NCBI RefSeq assembly: GCF_010365285.1
Contig: NZ_CP048286.1
Span: 558,001 to 622,000, forward strand
From: Paenibacillus rhizovicinus
GTDB taxonomy: Bacteria > Bacillota > Bacilli > Paenibacillales > Paenibacillaceae
Direction: 5' to 3'
DNA: 64,000 nucleotides
Below the pieces are notes generated by a model. That model was not told the origin of the DNA, did no database searches, and saw nothing but the letters and a program-made list of their open reading frames with translations. The translations under genes were made by a program, and so were the position numbers. Positions 44,742 through 53,720 of the stretch are shown one piece after another (positions within the stretch are counted from its first letter, which is position 1; each line of letters begins with the position of its first letter).

Positions 44742-45821
44742 CTTCCCCTTCCTGTTGCGCAGCCAATCCACGAGGCAATACAGCGCGGGCAGCGACGACT
44801 TCAGGATAAGAATGGAGGATTCGCTGTAATTCGTAATGCGCTCGATATCGGCCATCGTACTGAACATGAAGACGGAGAGGAAGACCATGGCGCCTGCCAT
44901 GCCGTAGGAAAAGGGCTTATGGTCCTTCAGTCCGAATAGATGCGCGATCAGCATCGTGCCGACGAGCAGGAATAGCCCGATCTTCAGCAGCATGCTGAAC
45001 AACCAGAATACGATCAGCATCGGATCGAGATTATCCAAGAAGGAACCCGCCCTCATGAATCGGATCATTTCAAGCGTCGGGTACGTTAGATTAGACGTCA
45101 GATCGGAACCGAATAAGAGCAGAGTTGCGATCATATTCACGATCGTTACGATTACGGCAGTCAAACCCGACCAAATGAGTGTTCGGAACGTCTTCTCCTT
45201 ATTATCGAAGAATGGCATCAAATAGATAAGGAACGCCATTTCGCCGAAGAGCGCGCCAGCGAGTATGGACCCTTCCCATATCCCGTGCGGCTGGTAATCC
45301 GTCACTAATGCGATTAGCTTGTCCGAATCGACGTGGGCCGCGGTGAACAGCGGAAACGTGAAGACGGAAATGACGCTGAAGAGGAACAACCCCTGCGCGC
45401 TGCGAAAGAAGATGACCGCTCCCGAACGCGTGCCGCGCGCGACGCAAATGCCGAATAAGGACGCAACCGCCCAGCTTGGCGTTCCCGGCAGGTAAATCTG
45501 AATGATGAAATCGGTCAGCTGGCGAAGAATAAAAGCAGCGAAGTATAAATTTACGAGGATGGCAAAGCCGACAATGATATAATGCGGCCATTTGCCCAAA
45601 ATATCTTTGCCGTAGATGCCGAGAAACTCATTGGGTCTGCGCAGCGCCAGCCGATAGGAGAAGTACCCGAACAGCAAACCGATCGCGCAGCCGAGAATGA
45701 CGCTGATCCAGGACATGAACCCGGCCATCCGGACGATCGGACCGATGAAGAACCCGATCGCCGTCGAGAAGAGAAACTGCGTGAACATCGTATACATCTG
45801 AAACTGCGTAATGCTTTTCAA
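44727..45821 (-). CDS. Spore germination receptor subunit B (GerAB family), second operon
   Basis: The 364-residue ten-helix protein has GerAB features (ISVILGCAIGLLFGYFSYRLALRRPNEFLGIYG and LFGEMAFLIYLMPFF) and charged cytoplasmic ends. It should bind the germinant in the spore inner membrane. The start is TTG (45821), preceded by GGAGGGAG. It is the last gene of the operon A-C-small-B, 21 bases after the small membrane protein. It is clearly diverged from the B subunit at 15540-16655, so the two receptors probably sense different germinants. Confidence 0.92.
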   Translation of the reverse strand: MKSITQFQMYTMFTQFLFSTAIGFFIGPIVRMAGFMSWISVILGCAIGLLFGYFSYRLALRRPNEFLGIYGKDILGKWPHYIIVGFAILVNLYFAAFILRQLTDFIIQIYLPGTPSWAVASLFGICVARGTRSGAVIFFRSAQGLFLFSVISVFTFPLFTAAHVDSDKLIALVTDYQPHGIWEGSILAGALFGEMAFLIYLMPFFDNKEKTFRTLIWSGLTAVIVTIVNMIATLLLFGSDLTSNLTYPTLEMIRFMRAGSFLDNLDPMLIVFWLFSMLLKIGLFLLVGTMLIAHLFGLKDHKPFSYGMAGAMVFLSVFMFSTMADIERITNYSESSILILKSSLPALYCLVDWLRNRKGKLREF

Positions 45822-45842
45822 TCTCCCGTTCTCCCTCCTTCG

Positions 45843-46064
45843 TCAAATCATGAATAACAGCCGCTGCAACGGTTCGAACAGGCTTGCGAACAAGGAGCCT
45901 ACCGAGATGCGTTCCCGAAACATGGCGACCGTGAACGTGATTAGCCACAGCAGCGAAAGCATGCCGAAGACGATACGAACGGTGCGCTTGCTCCGATCGT
46001 GACGGCGGAGATAGTGCCATTCGAAATAAGCGATGCAACCGAATACGACGGTAGCGGCGATCAT
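45843..46064 (-). CDS. Small two-helix membrane protein in the ger operon (D-subunit-like)
   Basis: The 73-residue product has two hydrophobic segments (IAATVVFGCIAYFEW and IVFGMLSLLWLITFTVAMF) and a basic loop (RRHDRSKRT). Its ATG overlaps the gerC-type stop codon as ATGA, and AAGGAGG lies upstream, so its translation is coupled to that of the C subunit. Some germinant receptor operons, such as those of B. megaterium, encode small two-helix D proteins that tune germination; size, topology and position fit that group. Longer readings of the frame to 46226 overlap the C gene and are rejected. Confidence 0.8.
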   Translation of the reverse strand: MIAATVVFGCIAYFEWHYLRRHDRSKRTVRIVFGMLSLLWLITFTVAMFRERISVGSLFASLFEPLQRLLFMI

Positions 46065-47263
46065 CCGCTCCCCTCCTCCTTGAATAAATCGATATTCCAG
46101 ACTGGTTTCTGCGCGCCGCCGAACCATTTGATCGCGATCGAAACTTTCGCATCGACGGCAATTTGATTCTGATAGATATCGCTCCAGTTGCCTTTGATCT
46201 TGTTCCACTTGCGCGGCGATTGCCACCGGATGCGCTGACCGAGAAGGAACGCGTCCGAACGCTGCGATTGCAGATGCGCGATCGTTTGGAGAATGCGAGT
46301 CTTCAATGACTCGTTAATCCGCTGCTCCAGCGCAGCGATGTTCTTCCGGTCGGTTACGTCCAGCGTGGATTCGCTTGCGATGATCTTCGCCGAACCATTG
46401 CAGGTGATGTCGAACCGGATCCGATCCCCTTTCAGAACCGGCCGAATTATCGTTTTATGGCCGTACATCAGCAAGCTGATCATCTTGCCGTCCGATGGGG
46501 ACGCGAACCGCATGACGCCTTCCTTCATTTCATTCCTGATCCACTGCGCTGCCCTTAGTTCCTTGGAATCGAGCTGCGCTACGAGCTTGCCTTGATGGAA
46601 TACGGCAGCTCCGTCTGTTCCCATCCACTTATTGCCTCCCTTCTCCGACTCCGCGCCCATCACGCCGAATACCAGCATGGGCAGGACGAAGTCCCCGCCT
46701 GTCATCGCGGTCACCAGCACGTCCTTCGCGGTCACTGCCAACGTCGTTTGCTGTTTCGCATAGGACGTCAAAATATCGGTCAAAAACCGTTCGAAGGTTA
46801 ACGGAATATTGCCGACTTGCTTTGCGTTTCCTTCGGTCACGTACACGTTCGCGTTAATGTGAATGCTCGTATCGCGCAGCAGGAAATCGACGATCGGATA
46901 TATCCCGTCCTGTGCAAATGCTTGGCTGATCAGAATATTCCGCAATTGACCGAATGTGATTTGACGCGACAAATCGCCTTGAATGAGCCGGAACGCTTCG
47001 CCCACGTCGCGGCCGGTCTTCGTGACGAGCGCGAACGACGGCTGGGTCGACGTAGTCGCCCCGCTCGTAACGCCTCCGTTTAAGCGGTTCGGCAGCGGAA
47101 AGCCGAGCGTAAGCTCAATTCCGTTCTTGGACTCGTCCAGCATCATGATTCGGGCGAAGGCCCTTTCGTTGAGCTCGACGCTTGACCAGCATCCGCCGAG
47201 CGCCGCGGCCATGCTGAGGACGAGAAACATGCAGCTCCATTTGCGAAGTGCCGAACCTATCAC
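46061..47263 (-). CDS. Spore germination lipoprotein, Ger(x)C family, second operon
   Basis: The 400-residue protein has a signal peptide and lipobox (AALGGC) directly followed by WSSVELNERAFARIMMLDE, the family hallmark. Later signatures are RQITFGQLRNILISQAFAQDG and the C-terminal VSIAIKWFG strand. It should be the lipid-anchored C subunit of the receptor. The start is GTG (47263), three bases after the A-subunit stop, with AGGAGG upstream. Confidence 0.92.
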   Translation of the reverse strand: MIGSALRKWSCMFLVLSMAAALGGCWSSVELNERAFARIMMLDESKNGIELTLGFPLPNRLNGGVTSGATTSTQPSFALVTKTGRDVGEAFRLIQGDLSRQITFGQLRNILISQAFAQDGIYPIVDFLLRDTSIHINANVYVTEGNAKQVGNIPLTFERFLTDILTSYAKQQTTLAVTAKDVLVTAMTGGDFVLPMLVFGVMGAESEKGGNKWMGTDGAAVFHQGKLVAQLDSKELRAAQWIRNEMKEGVMRFASPSDGKMISLLMYGHKTIIRPVLKGDRIRFDITCNGSAKIIASESTLDVTDRKNIAALEQRINESLKTRILQTIAHLQSQRSDAFLLGQRIRWQSPRKWNKIKGNWSDIYQNQIAVDAKVSIAIKWFGGAQKPVWNIDLFKEEGSG

Positions 47264-47266
47264 GCT

Positions 47267-48847
47267 TCATTCCTCCTCTTCGTCTTTCACGTCCCAATTC
47301 CGTCCGCCGGAGCGCTTCCCGTTCTTATAGGCGCCCGAGAAAGACGGATTGGAACGCATCGCCCACCATGGCGTGCGGACGAATACGTCTTTCAGATCGC
47401 TTTTGTTGCGCGGCGTGAGCGGCTCCAGATAAGGAAGACCGAACGAGCGCAGCTCGATGAGGTGAAAGTACAGCAGAATCATGCCGCAGGCGATGCCGAA
47501 CAAGCCGAATAGCCCGGCCAGCAGCATGAGCGGAAATCGGATCAGGCGGAAAGCAAGCCCCAGATCGTAATGCGGAATAATGAAAGAAGCGATGCCCGTC
47601 ATCGAGACAATGATGACCATGCTGGCAGATACGATGCCTGCTTGCACCGCGGCGGTTCCGATGATCAGCGCCCCAATAATCGAGACGGCTTGTCCGATGA
47701 CCTTCGGTATGCGCAGCGATGCTTCCCGCAAGGCTTCGAAGGACAGCTCCATAACGAAAGCCTCCAGCAAGGCGGGGAAAGGGACGTTTTCCCTTGCGGC
47801 CGCGACGGTCACCAAGAGCCGCTCCGGAATAATGTCGGGATGAAACGTCGTGATCGCGATATAGAAGGATGGCAGCGAAATCGAGATCAGCAGGAAGATG
47901 TAGCGAATGAACCGAATCCAAGTTGCCGCGATATACCGCTGATAATAATCTTCAGCGGATTGCATGAGCATGAATAACGTCACCGGCGCAAGAATGACGA
48001 TCGGCGTGCCATCGACGATCAGCGTGAATCTCCCTTCCAGCAGCGCGGCCGCAGCCACGTCCGGACGCTCGGTATATTGCATTTGCGGAAATGGCGAATA
48101 CGGATTATCCTCGATGAATTCTTCGATGTAACTGGAACCGAGCACGCCGTCGATCTCGATCGACGACAACCGTTTCTTTGCTTCGTCAATCAATTCTTGC
48201 TTGCAGATGCCAGTCAGATAGATTAGCGCTATGCTAGTTTTCGTTTCCTTGCCGAAATGCATCGTTTCCACCGTAAAACGATGGGTTTTCAGCCGTTTTC
48301 GAATCAAGGTGATGTTCGTTTCGAGGTCCTCGATAAACGCTTCGCGCGGACCTCGAATGACCGATTCATTCGGCGGTTCGCTGATCGAACGCTGCTTGGT
48401 CGCGCTCAATGCGAGGGTGAGCATTCGCTGCTCGCCGTCGGCCAGCAGGACGGGATTTCCTTCCAGAATGCTGCTCTCCGCTTCTTGCAGCGAATTGCAA
48501 ACCGTCTGCTTCGCAACAGGCAACTGCTTGCTGTCGAACAGCATCGCATAGAGCTCTTCATTCTTCATTGACGGGGCTATGCCAGCCAGCGCTTTAAGCA
48601 CATGCTCGTCCACCGCGGGCTGCTCGATCATGCCTTGAATGTAAACGAGCGTTAAGTCTAGACCGGACGGCGTCGTCAGTTTATGGTAAATGACATCCGA
48701 ACTATTCGAGAACCGCTGGCGTAAATAAGCGATGCGAGAAGCAATGTCGAAGGCAGTCTCCATCTTCTCTTCGCTTGGCTGCGATTTGTAGTTAAGCACA
48801 GGGGCTTGCAGGGGAATGATTTTACGGAGCCACTTTATTCTGGACAC
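47267..48847 (-). CDS. Spore germination receptor subunit A (GerA family), second operon
   Basis: The 526-residue A subunit has the cytoplasmic N-terminal domain with ESVIRGPREAFIEDLETNITLIRKRLK, SSYIEEFIEDNPYSPFPQ and RPDVAAAALLEGRFTLIVDGTP. Its membrane part includes TTFHPDIIPERLLV and VPFPALLEAFVMELSFEALREAS. The C-terminal tail is highly charged (KDEEEE). The start is GTG (48847) after GGGAGG. A sigma-G-like promoter lies about 30 bases upstream. It is the first gene of the operon and shares long motifs with the A subunit at 12701-14269. Confidence 0.93.
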   Translation of the reverse strand: MSRIKWLRKIIPLQAPVLNYKSQPSEEKMETAFDIASRIAYLRQRFSNSSDVIYHKLTTPSGLDLTLVYIQGMIEQPAVDEHVLKALAGIAPSMKNEELYAMLFDSKQLPVAKQTVCNSLQEAESSILEGNPVLLADGEQRMLTLALSATKQRSISEPPNESVIRGPREAFIEDLETNITLIRKRLKTHRFTVETMHFGKETKTSIALIYLTGICKQELIDEAKKRLSSIEIDGVLGSSYIEEFIEDNPYSPFPQMQYTERPDVAAAALLEGRFTLIVDGTPIVILAPVTLFMLMQSAEDYYQRYIAATWIRFIRYIFLLISISLPSFYIAITTFHPDIIPERLLVTVAAARENVPFPALLEAFVMELSFEALREASLRIPKVIGQAVSIIGALIIGTAAVQAGIVSASMVIIVSMTGIASFIIPHYDLGLAFRLIRFPLMLLAGLFGLFGIACGMILLYFHLIELRSFGLPYLEPLTPRNKSDLKDVFVRTPWWAMRSNPSFSGAYKNGKRSGGRNWDVKDEEEE

Positions 48848-48875
48848 GGCCAGTCCTCCCCAACTTCTTTCTTGC

Positions 48876-48905
48876 TAGTGTGCCGCCTCGATGCGGGGAA
48901 TATGT
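48876..48905 (-). promoter_or_regulatory. Sigma-G-like promoter of the second ger operon
   Basis: On the minus strand, ACATA (48901-48905) and CACACTA (48876-48882) are separated by 18 bases. These agree with the forespore sigma-G consensus at four of five and six of seven positions. The start codon is 28 bases further on. Confidence 0.55.
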
Positions 48906-48935
48906 ATATGTTTGGAAATTGCAGCTGATAACGGT

Positions 48936-48971
48936 AAAACAAAGATGACCCCCGTATATACGGGAGTCATC
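48936..48971 (-). terminator. Intrinsic terminator after selD-mnmH
   Basis: A stem of GATGAC plus CCCGTATATACGGG and GTCATC is followed on the minus strand by TTTGTTTTACC, about 65 bases after the mnmH stop. Confidence 0.8.
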
Positions 48972-49035
48972 TCCTGGCTGCTTATGATCGTAGTTCGTGC
49001 TCATAGCTCGTGGTCGCGCTCATCTGACAGCCAGC

Positions 49036-50082
49036 CTAAATGGAGCCGCTTCTCAGCTGCTTCAAGATCCGTTCGACTTCCCGATAAGCCTCTTCCGCGT
49101 TCTTCGCTTGGATGACATAGTTCGGCTCACCGTCATACTGCAGCGCGCTATACTGATATTTCGGATCGTAATAATGAATCAAGAGCAGCTCGATCGCCGC
49201 TTCGTACGATTCTTTGTCCAGACAGGCCTGGATCTCGTTCGCGATTGGCGAATGCAGCTTGGATTTAATGAGCTGAAACGCGCGCTTGCATGCGTCCGGA
49301 TGATCCCATGGCTTGTAGTCCTCCACGATTTGCCGCACGCGTTCGTTTATCGGAAGTTCAATGAGAATCGCCGTGCCGGTCTCCTTCTTGCCCATGACCA
49401 GATCGGGGAGCATGACTTTCCCGATCCTTCTGCTTTCGGCTTCGAAGGCAATAAGAGGCTCGTGCTCATAGGCGCTCAGCGCTTCCAGCAGCAAGGCATC
49501 GAACATTTTCTGATTATTGGCATGCAGACCGATCTCGCCGAATATCGACCCGCGATGGCCGGCCATTCCTTCAAGATCGAGCACAGGGTAGCCTGCCGCG
49601 CGCAGTTTGCGCAAGATGGCCGTCTTCCCGGTTCCCGTATTCCCGTGGAGCACGACTGCGCCAGGCAAGTATTCCATGGTATCGAGCTGGCTGACGACCC
49701 ATTGCCGATAGGCGCGGTAACCGCCCGTTATGCGATCGGCATCGACCCCCATCAGCGCAAGCACGGTTGCCGTCGTTTTGCTCCTCATGCCGCCCCGCCA
49801 GCAGAACACGGCCTTCTTGCCGGGAATTTCGGCGAATTGCTTGATGAAGGCCGGAAGCTTGGCCGACACGATTTCCAATCCACGCGACTTAGCTGCCTCT
49901 ACGCTGACTTGCTTGTATAACGTCCCTACCTCGGCCCGTTCGGCGTCATCGAACAACGGAATGTTCAGGCTGCCCGGAATCGTGGCCAGCCGATATTCCG
50001 AAGGCGATCTGACGTCGACGGTCGTTACCGCGCCGCGCTCCTTCAGCATCCGCCATTTATCCATTGCGATTTCTTGAAACAT
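49036..50082 (-). CDS. mnmH: tRNA 2-selenouridine synthase
   Basis: The 348-residue protein has an N-terminal rhodanese domain with the active-site loop CWRGGMRSKT, which carries the catalytic Cys. A P-loop domain follows (LHGNTGTGKTAILR). This is the fused architecture of MnmH/SelU, which geranylates and then selenates 2-thiouridine at the wobble position of some tRNAs, using selenophosphate. It starts 30 bases after selD in the same direction, so both are made together. AGCGAGGAG precedes the ATG. No selA, selB or selC is visible in the window. Confidence 0.94.
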   Translation of the reverse strand: MFQEIAMDKWRMLKERGAVTTVDVRSPSEYRLATIPGSLNIPLFDDAERAEVGTLYKQVSVEAAKSRGLEIVSAKLPAFIKQFAEIPGKKAVFCWRGGMRSKTTATVLALMGVDADRITGGYRAYRQWVVSQLDTMEYLPGAVVLHGNTGTGKTAILRKLRAAGYPVLDLEGMAGHRGSIFGEIGLHANNQKMFDALLLEALSAYEHEPLIAFEAESRRIGKVMLPDLVMGKKETGTAILIELPINERVRQIVEDYKPWDHPDACKRAFQLIKSKLHSPIANEIQACLDKESYEAAIELLLIHYYDPKYQYSALQYDGEPNYVIQAKNAEEAYREVERILKQLRSGSI

Positions 50083-50112
50083 ACGTTTGCTCCTCGCTGA
50101 TGTCCGTTCTGC

Positions 50113-51165
50113 TTATGGCCGTACGGTGATATGCCCCTTGCTGCTTGCGGATACTTCGCCGATAATCCCTGCTTCTACGCCCGCCTTGACGAGCTCCGCA
50201 TATAACGCATCGGCATGCGCCTCAGCAACGGCAATCAAGAGTCCACCCGAAGTGACGGCATCGCACAAGATCCATTGATCGATCTGATCCATCGCTTCCG
50301 GGAACGTCACATGATCGCTGATATGTTTGAAATTGTTCTTGGTTCCTCCAGGCACGCAGCCAAGCTCGGCTAATTCCCTCGTCCTAGGCAGAACGGGAAC
50401 CGCAGAGCGATGGATCGTGATTTCCGCTTGGCTGCCTTTCGCCATCTCCAGTGCATGGCCGAGCAAGCCGAAGCCCGTGACGTCCGTGCACGCATGCACG
50501 TCGTAGTCATTCATGATTTCGGCCGCTGTTTTATTCAAGGTCGCCATGACTTTGGTCACGCGCGCTGTTTCTTCGGGCGACAGCCGGTCTTGTTTGATCG
50601 AGGTCGTCATGATGCCGACGCCGATCGGCTTCGTCAGGATTAACCGGTCTCCTGGCTTCGCTCCCGCGTTCGTCCGAATCCGATCCGGATGAATGGTTCC
50701 CGTCACGGCCATGCCGAATTTCGGCTCTTTGTCGTCGATCGAATGGCCGCCAAGCAGCGTTACGCCGGCTTCTCTCGCTTTATCGGCAGCGCCTCTCATT
50801 ATGTCGGACAAAATCGCCTTGTCCAGCGTCGCGATCGGGAAAGCCACGATGTTCAAGCCGGTCAAAGGCGTGCCGCCCATGGCATAAATGTCGCTGATCG
50901 CGTTCGCGGCGGCGATCTGTCCGAAGGCGTAAGGGTCGTCCACGATCGGCGTGAAGAAATCCACCGTTTGCACGATGGCCAACTCGTCGTTCAGCCGGTA
51001 AACGCCCGCATCGTCGCTCGTATCCAGGCCGACGAGCAAATTGGGATTTTGCTCCGCGGGGGGCAGGTTGCGGATGACCTGTTCCAGGTCCGCCGGCCCA
51101 ATTTTGCAGCCGCAGCCGCCTTTGCTCGATAGCGAAGTTAATTTGACTCCTGTTTCAGCACTCAT
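50113..51165 (-). CDS. selD: Selenide, water dikinase (selenophosphate synthetase)
   Basis: The 350-residue enzyme makes selenophosphate from selenide and ATP. It has the N-terminal GGCGCK motif, here with Cys (TGC) rather than Sec at the catalytic position. It also shows LVGLDTSDDAGVYRLND, VDFFTPIVDDPYAFGQIAAANAISDIYAMGG and DVTGFGLLGH. The start at ATGAGTGCTG is chosen from homology and a weak GGA seven bases upstream. It is the first gene of a two-gene operon with mnmH. The 51193-51493 region upstream, divergent to the dockerin gene, holds no other gene I can support. Confidence 0.95.
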   Translation of the reverse strand: MSAETGVKLTSLSSKGGCGCKIGPADLEQVIRNLPPAEQNPNLLVGLDTSDDAGVYRLNDELAIVQTVDFFTPIVDDPYAFGQIAAANAISDIYAMGGTPLTGLNIVAFPIATLDKAILSDIMRGAADKAREAGVTLLGGHSIDDKEPKFGMAVTGTIHPDRIRTNAGAKPGDRLILTKPIGVGIMTTSIKQDRLSPEETARVTKVMATLNKTAAEIMNDYDVHACTDVTGFGLLGHALEMAKGSQAEITIHRSAVPVLPRTRELAELGCVPGGTKNNFKHISDHVTFPEAMDQIDQWILCDAVTSGGLLIAVAEAHADALYAELVKAGVEAGIIGEVSASSKGHITVRP

Positions 51166-51493
51166 TCGTTCATCCAATCCTCTCCGAAGCATCTATGAAT
51201 TGCATTCGTTGCTAGCTTAACTATGGCATAATCCTACAGGAATTCACGGTCCGAATCAAATGTATTCCTTTCAGAAACAGGCGGAGAAAGCGTTCGTTCG
51301 GCAAGCGCCCGCTAACGCCCTCATGTAGAAATTTGTCGCTGGAACCGAAGATCGAAGTCCCGCTTAAGTGCCGGCACCTCATCGGGAATTGGTTCTCAGA
51401 ATAGGGTCATGTCCCTATATACGCCCGGAAATGCGAAAGGCATAATAAACTTGCGCGCAAAAAGGAAACGTTTGGATATTTTTATCGCTTTTT

Positions 51494-51505
51494 ATTGCAT
51501 GCAAT
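51494..51505. promoter_or_regulatory. ATTGCATGCAAT palindrome
   Basis: A perfect 12-base palindrome lies 43 bases before the dockerin gene start. Its ten-base core TTGCATGCAA recurs at 62230-62239. Confidence 0.35.
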
Positions 51506-51548
51506 GATTAGTATTTACATTTTAAGGAAAAAGAGGAGGTTTAATCAC

Positions 51549-53576
51549 GTGGGCATATTGGACATGCAGGCAAGAATGGCAAGCATGCGCAAGAAAGTAT
51601 GCATCATAATCGCATTGCTCCTGCTGGGGCTGTCCGCGATGGCTGCACGACCGGCTGCGGCGGCCTCGGTTCCTAAGCTGGCAGGCGCGTCTCCGGGAGC
51701 GAATGCGCTCGTACCGGACAGCTTTCTCGTTACCTTGACCGTCAATTCTGCCGTTCCGATCAGGCAAGTGACAGCTGAAGCAGCGGATTTGCCGGCGATC
51801 GCCTTAACGAAACAGACCGCGGCATGCAGTACCTCCTGCGAGTATCGGGGCTGGATGGACGTCGCTTCGCTTCCATGGGGGGCCTTCTCCCTCAAGCTGT
51901 CCGCGGTAGACGTGGACGGCGCTGCGAGCGCCCCGCTCGTCCTCGCGCTCAAACATAACAATGCGCCGAAATTGGAACTGGATGCCCCGCTGCCCTATGA
52001 CGTAGCCGATCCGAACATGGCGGTTCATATCCAATGCTCGGACGATGATCCTAGCGGCTGCTCCTCCTTGAAACTGAGCATCAACAATGTATTGCTCGCG
52101 CAAGGTACGACTTTGTTGGACCAAACGATTTCCGCGGCAAAATGGCTCGGAACGCAGGCTACGGCACAGCTGAGCGCCACGGATGCGAACGGTCTGACGC
52201 TTAACCAGTCCTTCCCCATCTATGTAGAAGCCGGAGACAAGCTGACCGTGCAAGCCCATGAACAAGGTCTTGTTCTCGATTCCGATGCGGATCGCACGCT
52301 GATCTGGAATGCCTACGACCATCGTCTGCGCATTCATCATCGGGATACGAATGCAACGGAGACGCTTCCCCTGCTCGTGCCGGAGATAACGCAGCTGTCC
52401 GTATTCCTGACGCCAAACGGTGCCATGGGCGGCGCATTCGACGCGACTGCCATCGGACTGGCGAACGGTTATTACAAGAAAGGATTGGACCCGCTTGGCA
52501 CGTACGTGAATTTCGACTGGCAGAACGGCGAATTGCAGAAGCTGGATGTTTCGGGAATGCGCGTGAAAGGCCGGTATGCCGTCTATCACGAGCCGGGCAC
52601 GGGACTTCGGGAGCTGTTTATCGAGGATACGCAGACAGGCATCAAGCAGTCCGTCGGATTCACCGACCGGTTCGATTATGCGCTGGACGACAAGGGAACG
52701 GTTGTTTTCGCGAAAGCCGGTCAACTGTACCGCTATGCCCATGGCGAAGTCACTTCGATCACGCAAGACACGGGATTCGCTTACGCTTCGCCGGTCATGG
52801 ACGGCGGCACGCTCGTCTATTCACGAACGAATCATCAGACGAATGCGGCTGAACTCGTCGTCAATCAGGCAGGCATCGAGACGGCTCTTGCCGGCGCAAC
52901 CGTGATTCCAGGCGATTATCTGACCGCAGGTAATTGGGTTGCCTATACCGTCGTAACGGCCGAAGGGCAGAAACAGCTGCGGCTTCGTTCCCCTTCCGGC
53001 GATGAAGAACGTTTGACGCCTACGAGCTCGAGCGACAGCCGGCTGCTTGCGATCTCCCCTGCCGGGGAGGCTGCTTATACGTACGACGGCGGCATCATGC
53101 TTACTCGGATGAATGAGGATGGCAGACAAGCCGCCGAGCGGGTCGTTAGCGATAAAGCGGCTGCCTTCTGGCGAAACGGCTGGCAGCTTTACCTCGGTAC
53201 CGTCTGGTACGAGGTGACGGGGACGGCCGTCAATCCGAATCCTGATCCCGGAACGGATCCTGGCACGGATCCCGGCACGGATCCCGGTACGGATCCTGGT
53301 ACGGATCCTGGCACGGATCCCGGTACGGATCCTGGTACGGATCCCGGTACGGATCCCGGCACGAACCCTGATCCGGACACCTCCCTCAAAGCGGACATTG
53401 ATGGCAACGGATTGATCAATCTGCAAGATGGGATTGCGTTTCTGCGCGCTTTCGGGACGCGGGAAGGCCAGCTCCATTTCGACCCGAAGGCGGACTTCAA
53501 TGGAGATGGCGCCGTTTCAAGTCAAGATCTCATCTTGTTCATTAAGCTGTTCCTGAGCGATTTGCGGCAGCATTGA
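51549..53576 (+). CDS. Secreted protein with beta-propeller-like region, DPGT linker and dockerin
   Basis: The 675-residue protein has a signal peptide (VCIIIALLLLGLSAMAARPAAAA). Two Ig-like beta domains (about 45-240) and a region of short beta repeats resembling a TolB-type propeller (about 245-555) follow. Then come ten tandem DPGT units (566-605) and a C-terminal dockerin (about 614-672). The dockerin's two calcium loops are plain: DIDGNGLINLQD and DFNGDGAVSSQD. Dockerins bind cohesin modules, so this protein may dock onto another secreted protein. The start is GTG (51549), nine bases after GAGGAGG; earlier ATGs lack a ribosome site. No cohesin was recognised in the window. Confidence 0.87.
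   Translation: MGILDMQARMASMRKKVCIIIALLLLGLSAMAARPAAAASVPKLAGASPGANALVPDSFLVTLTVNSAVPIRQVTAEAADLPAIALTKQTAACSTSCEYRGWMDVASLPWGAFSLKLSAVDVDGAASAPLVLALKHNNAPKLELDAPLPYDVADPNMAVHIQCSDDDPSGCSSLKLSINNVLLAQGTTLLDQTISAAKWLGTQATAQLSATDANGLTLNQSFPIYVEAGDKLTVQAHEQGLVLDSDADRTLIWNAYDHRLRIHHRDTNATETLPLLVPEITQLSVFLTPNGAMGGAFDATAIGLANGYYKKGLDPLGTYVNFDWQNGELQKLDVSGMRVKGRYAVYHEPGTGLRELFIEDTQTGIKQSVGFTDRFDYALDDKGTVVFAKAGQLYRYAHGEVTSITQDTGFAYASPVMDGGTLVYSRTNHQTNAAELVVNQAGIETALAGATVIPGDYLTAGNWVAYTVVTAEGQKQLRLRSPSGDEERLTPTSSSDSRLLAISPAGEAAYTYDGGIMLTRMNEDGRQAAERVVSDKAAAFWRNGWQLYLGTVWYEVTGTAVNPNPDPGTDPGTDPGTDPGTDPGTDPGTDPGTDPGTDPGTDPGTNPDPDTSLKADIDGNGLINLQDGIAFLRAFGTREGQLHFDPKADFNGDGAVSSQDLILFIKLFLSDLRQH
53244..53363. 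repeat. 12-bp minisatellite encoding DPGT x10
   Basis: Ten in-frame 12-base copies (GATCCCGGTACG-type) code for Asp-Pro-Gly-Thr. Third-codon-position variants show that it is an old but still near-identical tandem array. Copy-number change would lengthen the linker without breaking the frame. Confidence 0.95.
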
Positions 53577-53679
53577 AGCATTGAAACGGGACGGCCATTC
53601 CAAGGATCGCCTCGCCAACGATTCTTGACCCTCCTCAACTTATCGCTCACCGATCGACGGCCTGCCCGATCGATTCACC

Positions 53680-53720
53680 AAATAAGAGAAGCCCGCGAAT
53701 ATCGCGGGCTTCTCTTATTT
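53680..53720. terminator. Bidirectional terminator with 19-bp perfect stem
   Basis: AAATAAGAGAAGCCCGCGA pairs perfectly with its complement across a three-base loop (ATA, 53699-53701). It stands between the convergent dockerin and desaturase genes, and the desaturase TAA stop codon (53715-53717) lies inside the stem. Confidence 0.9.
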
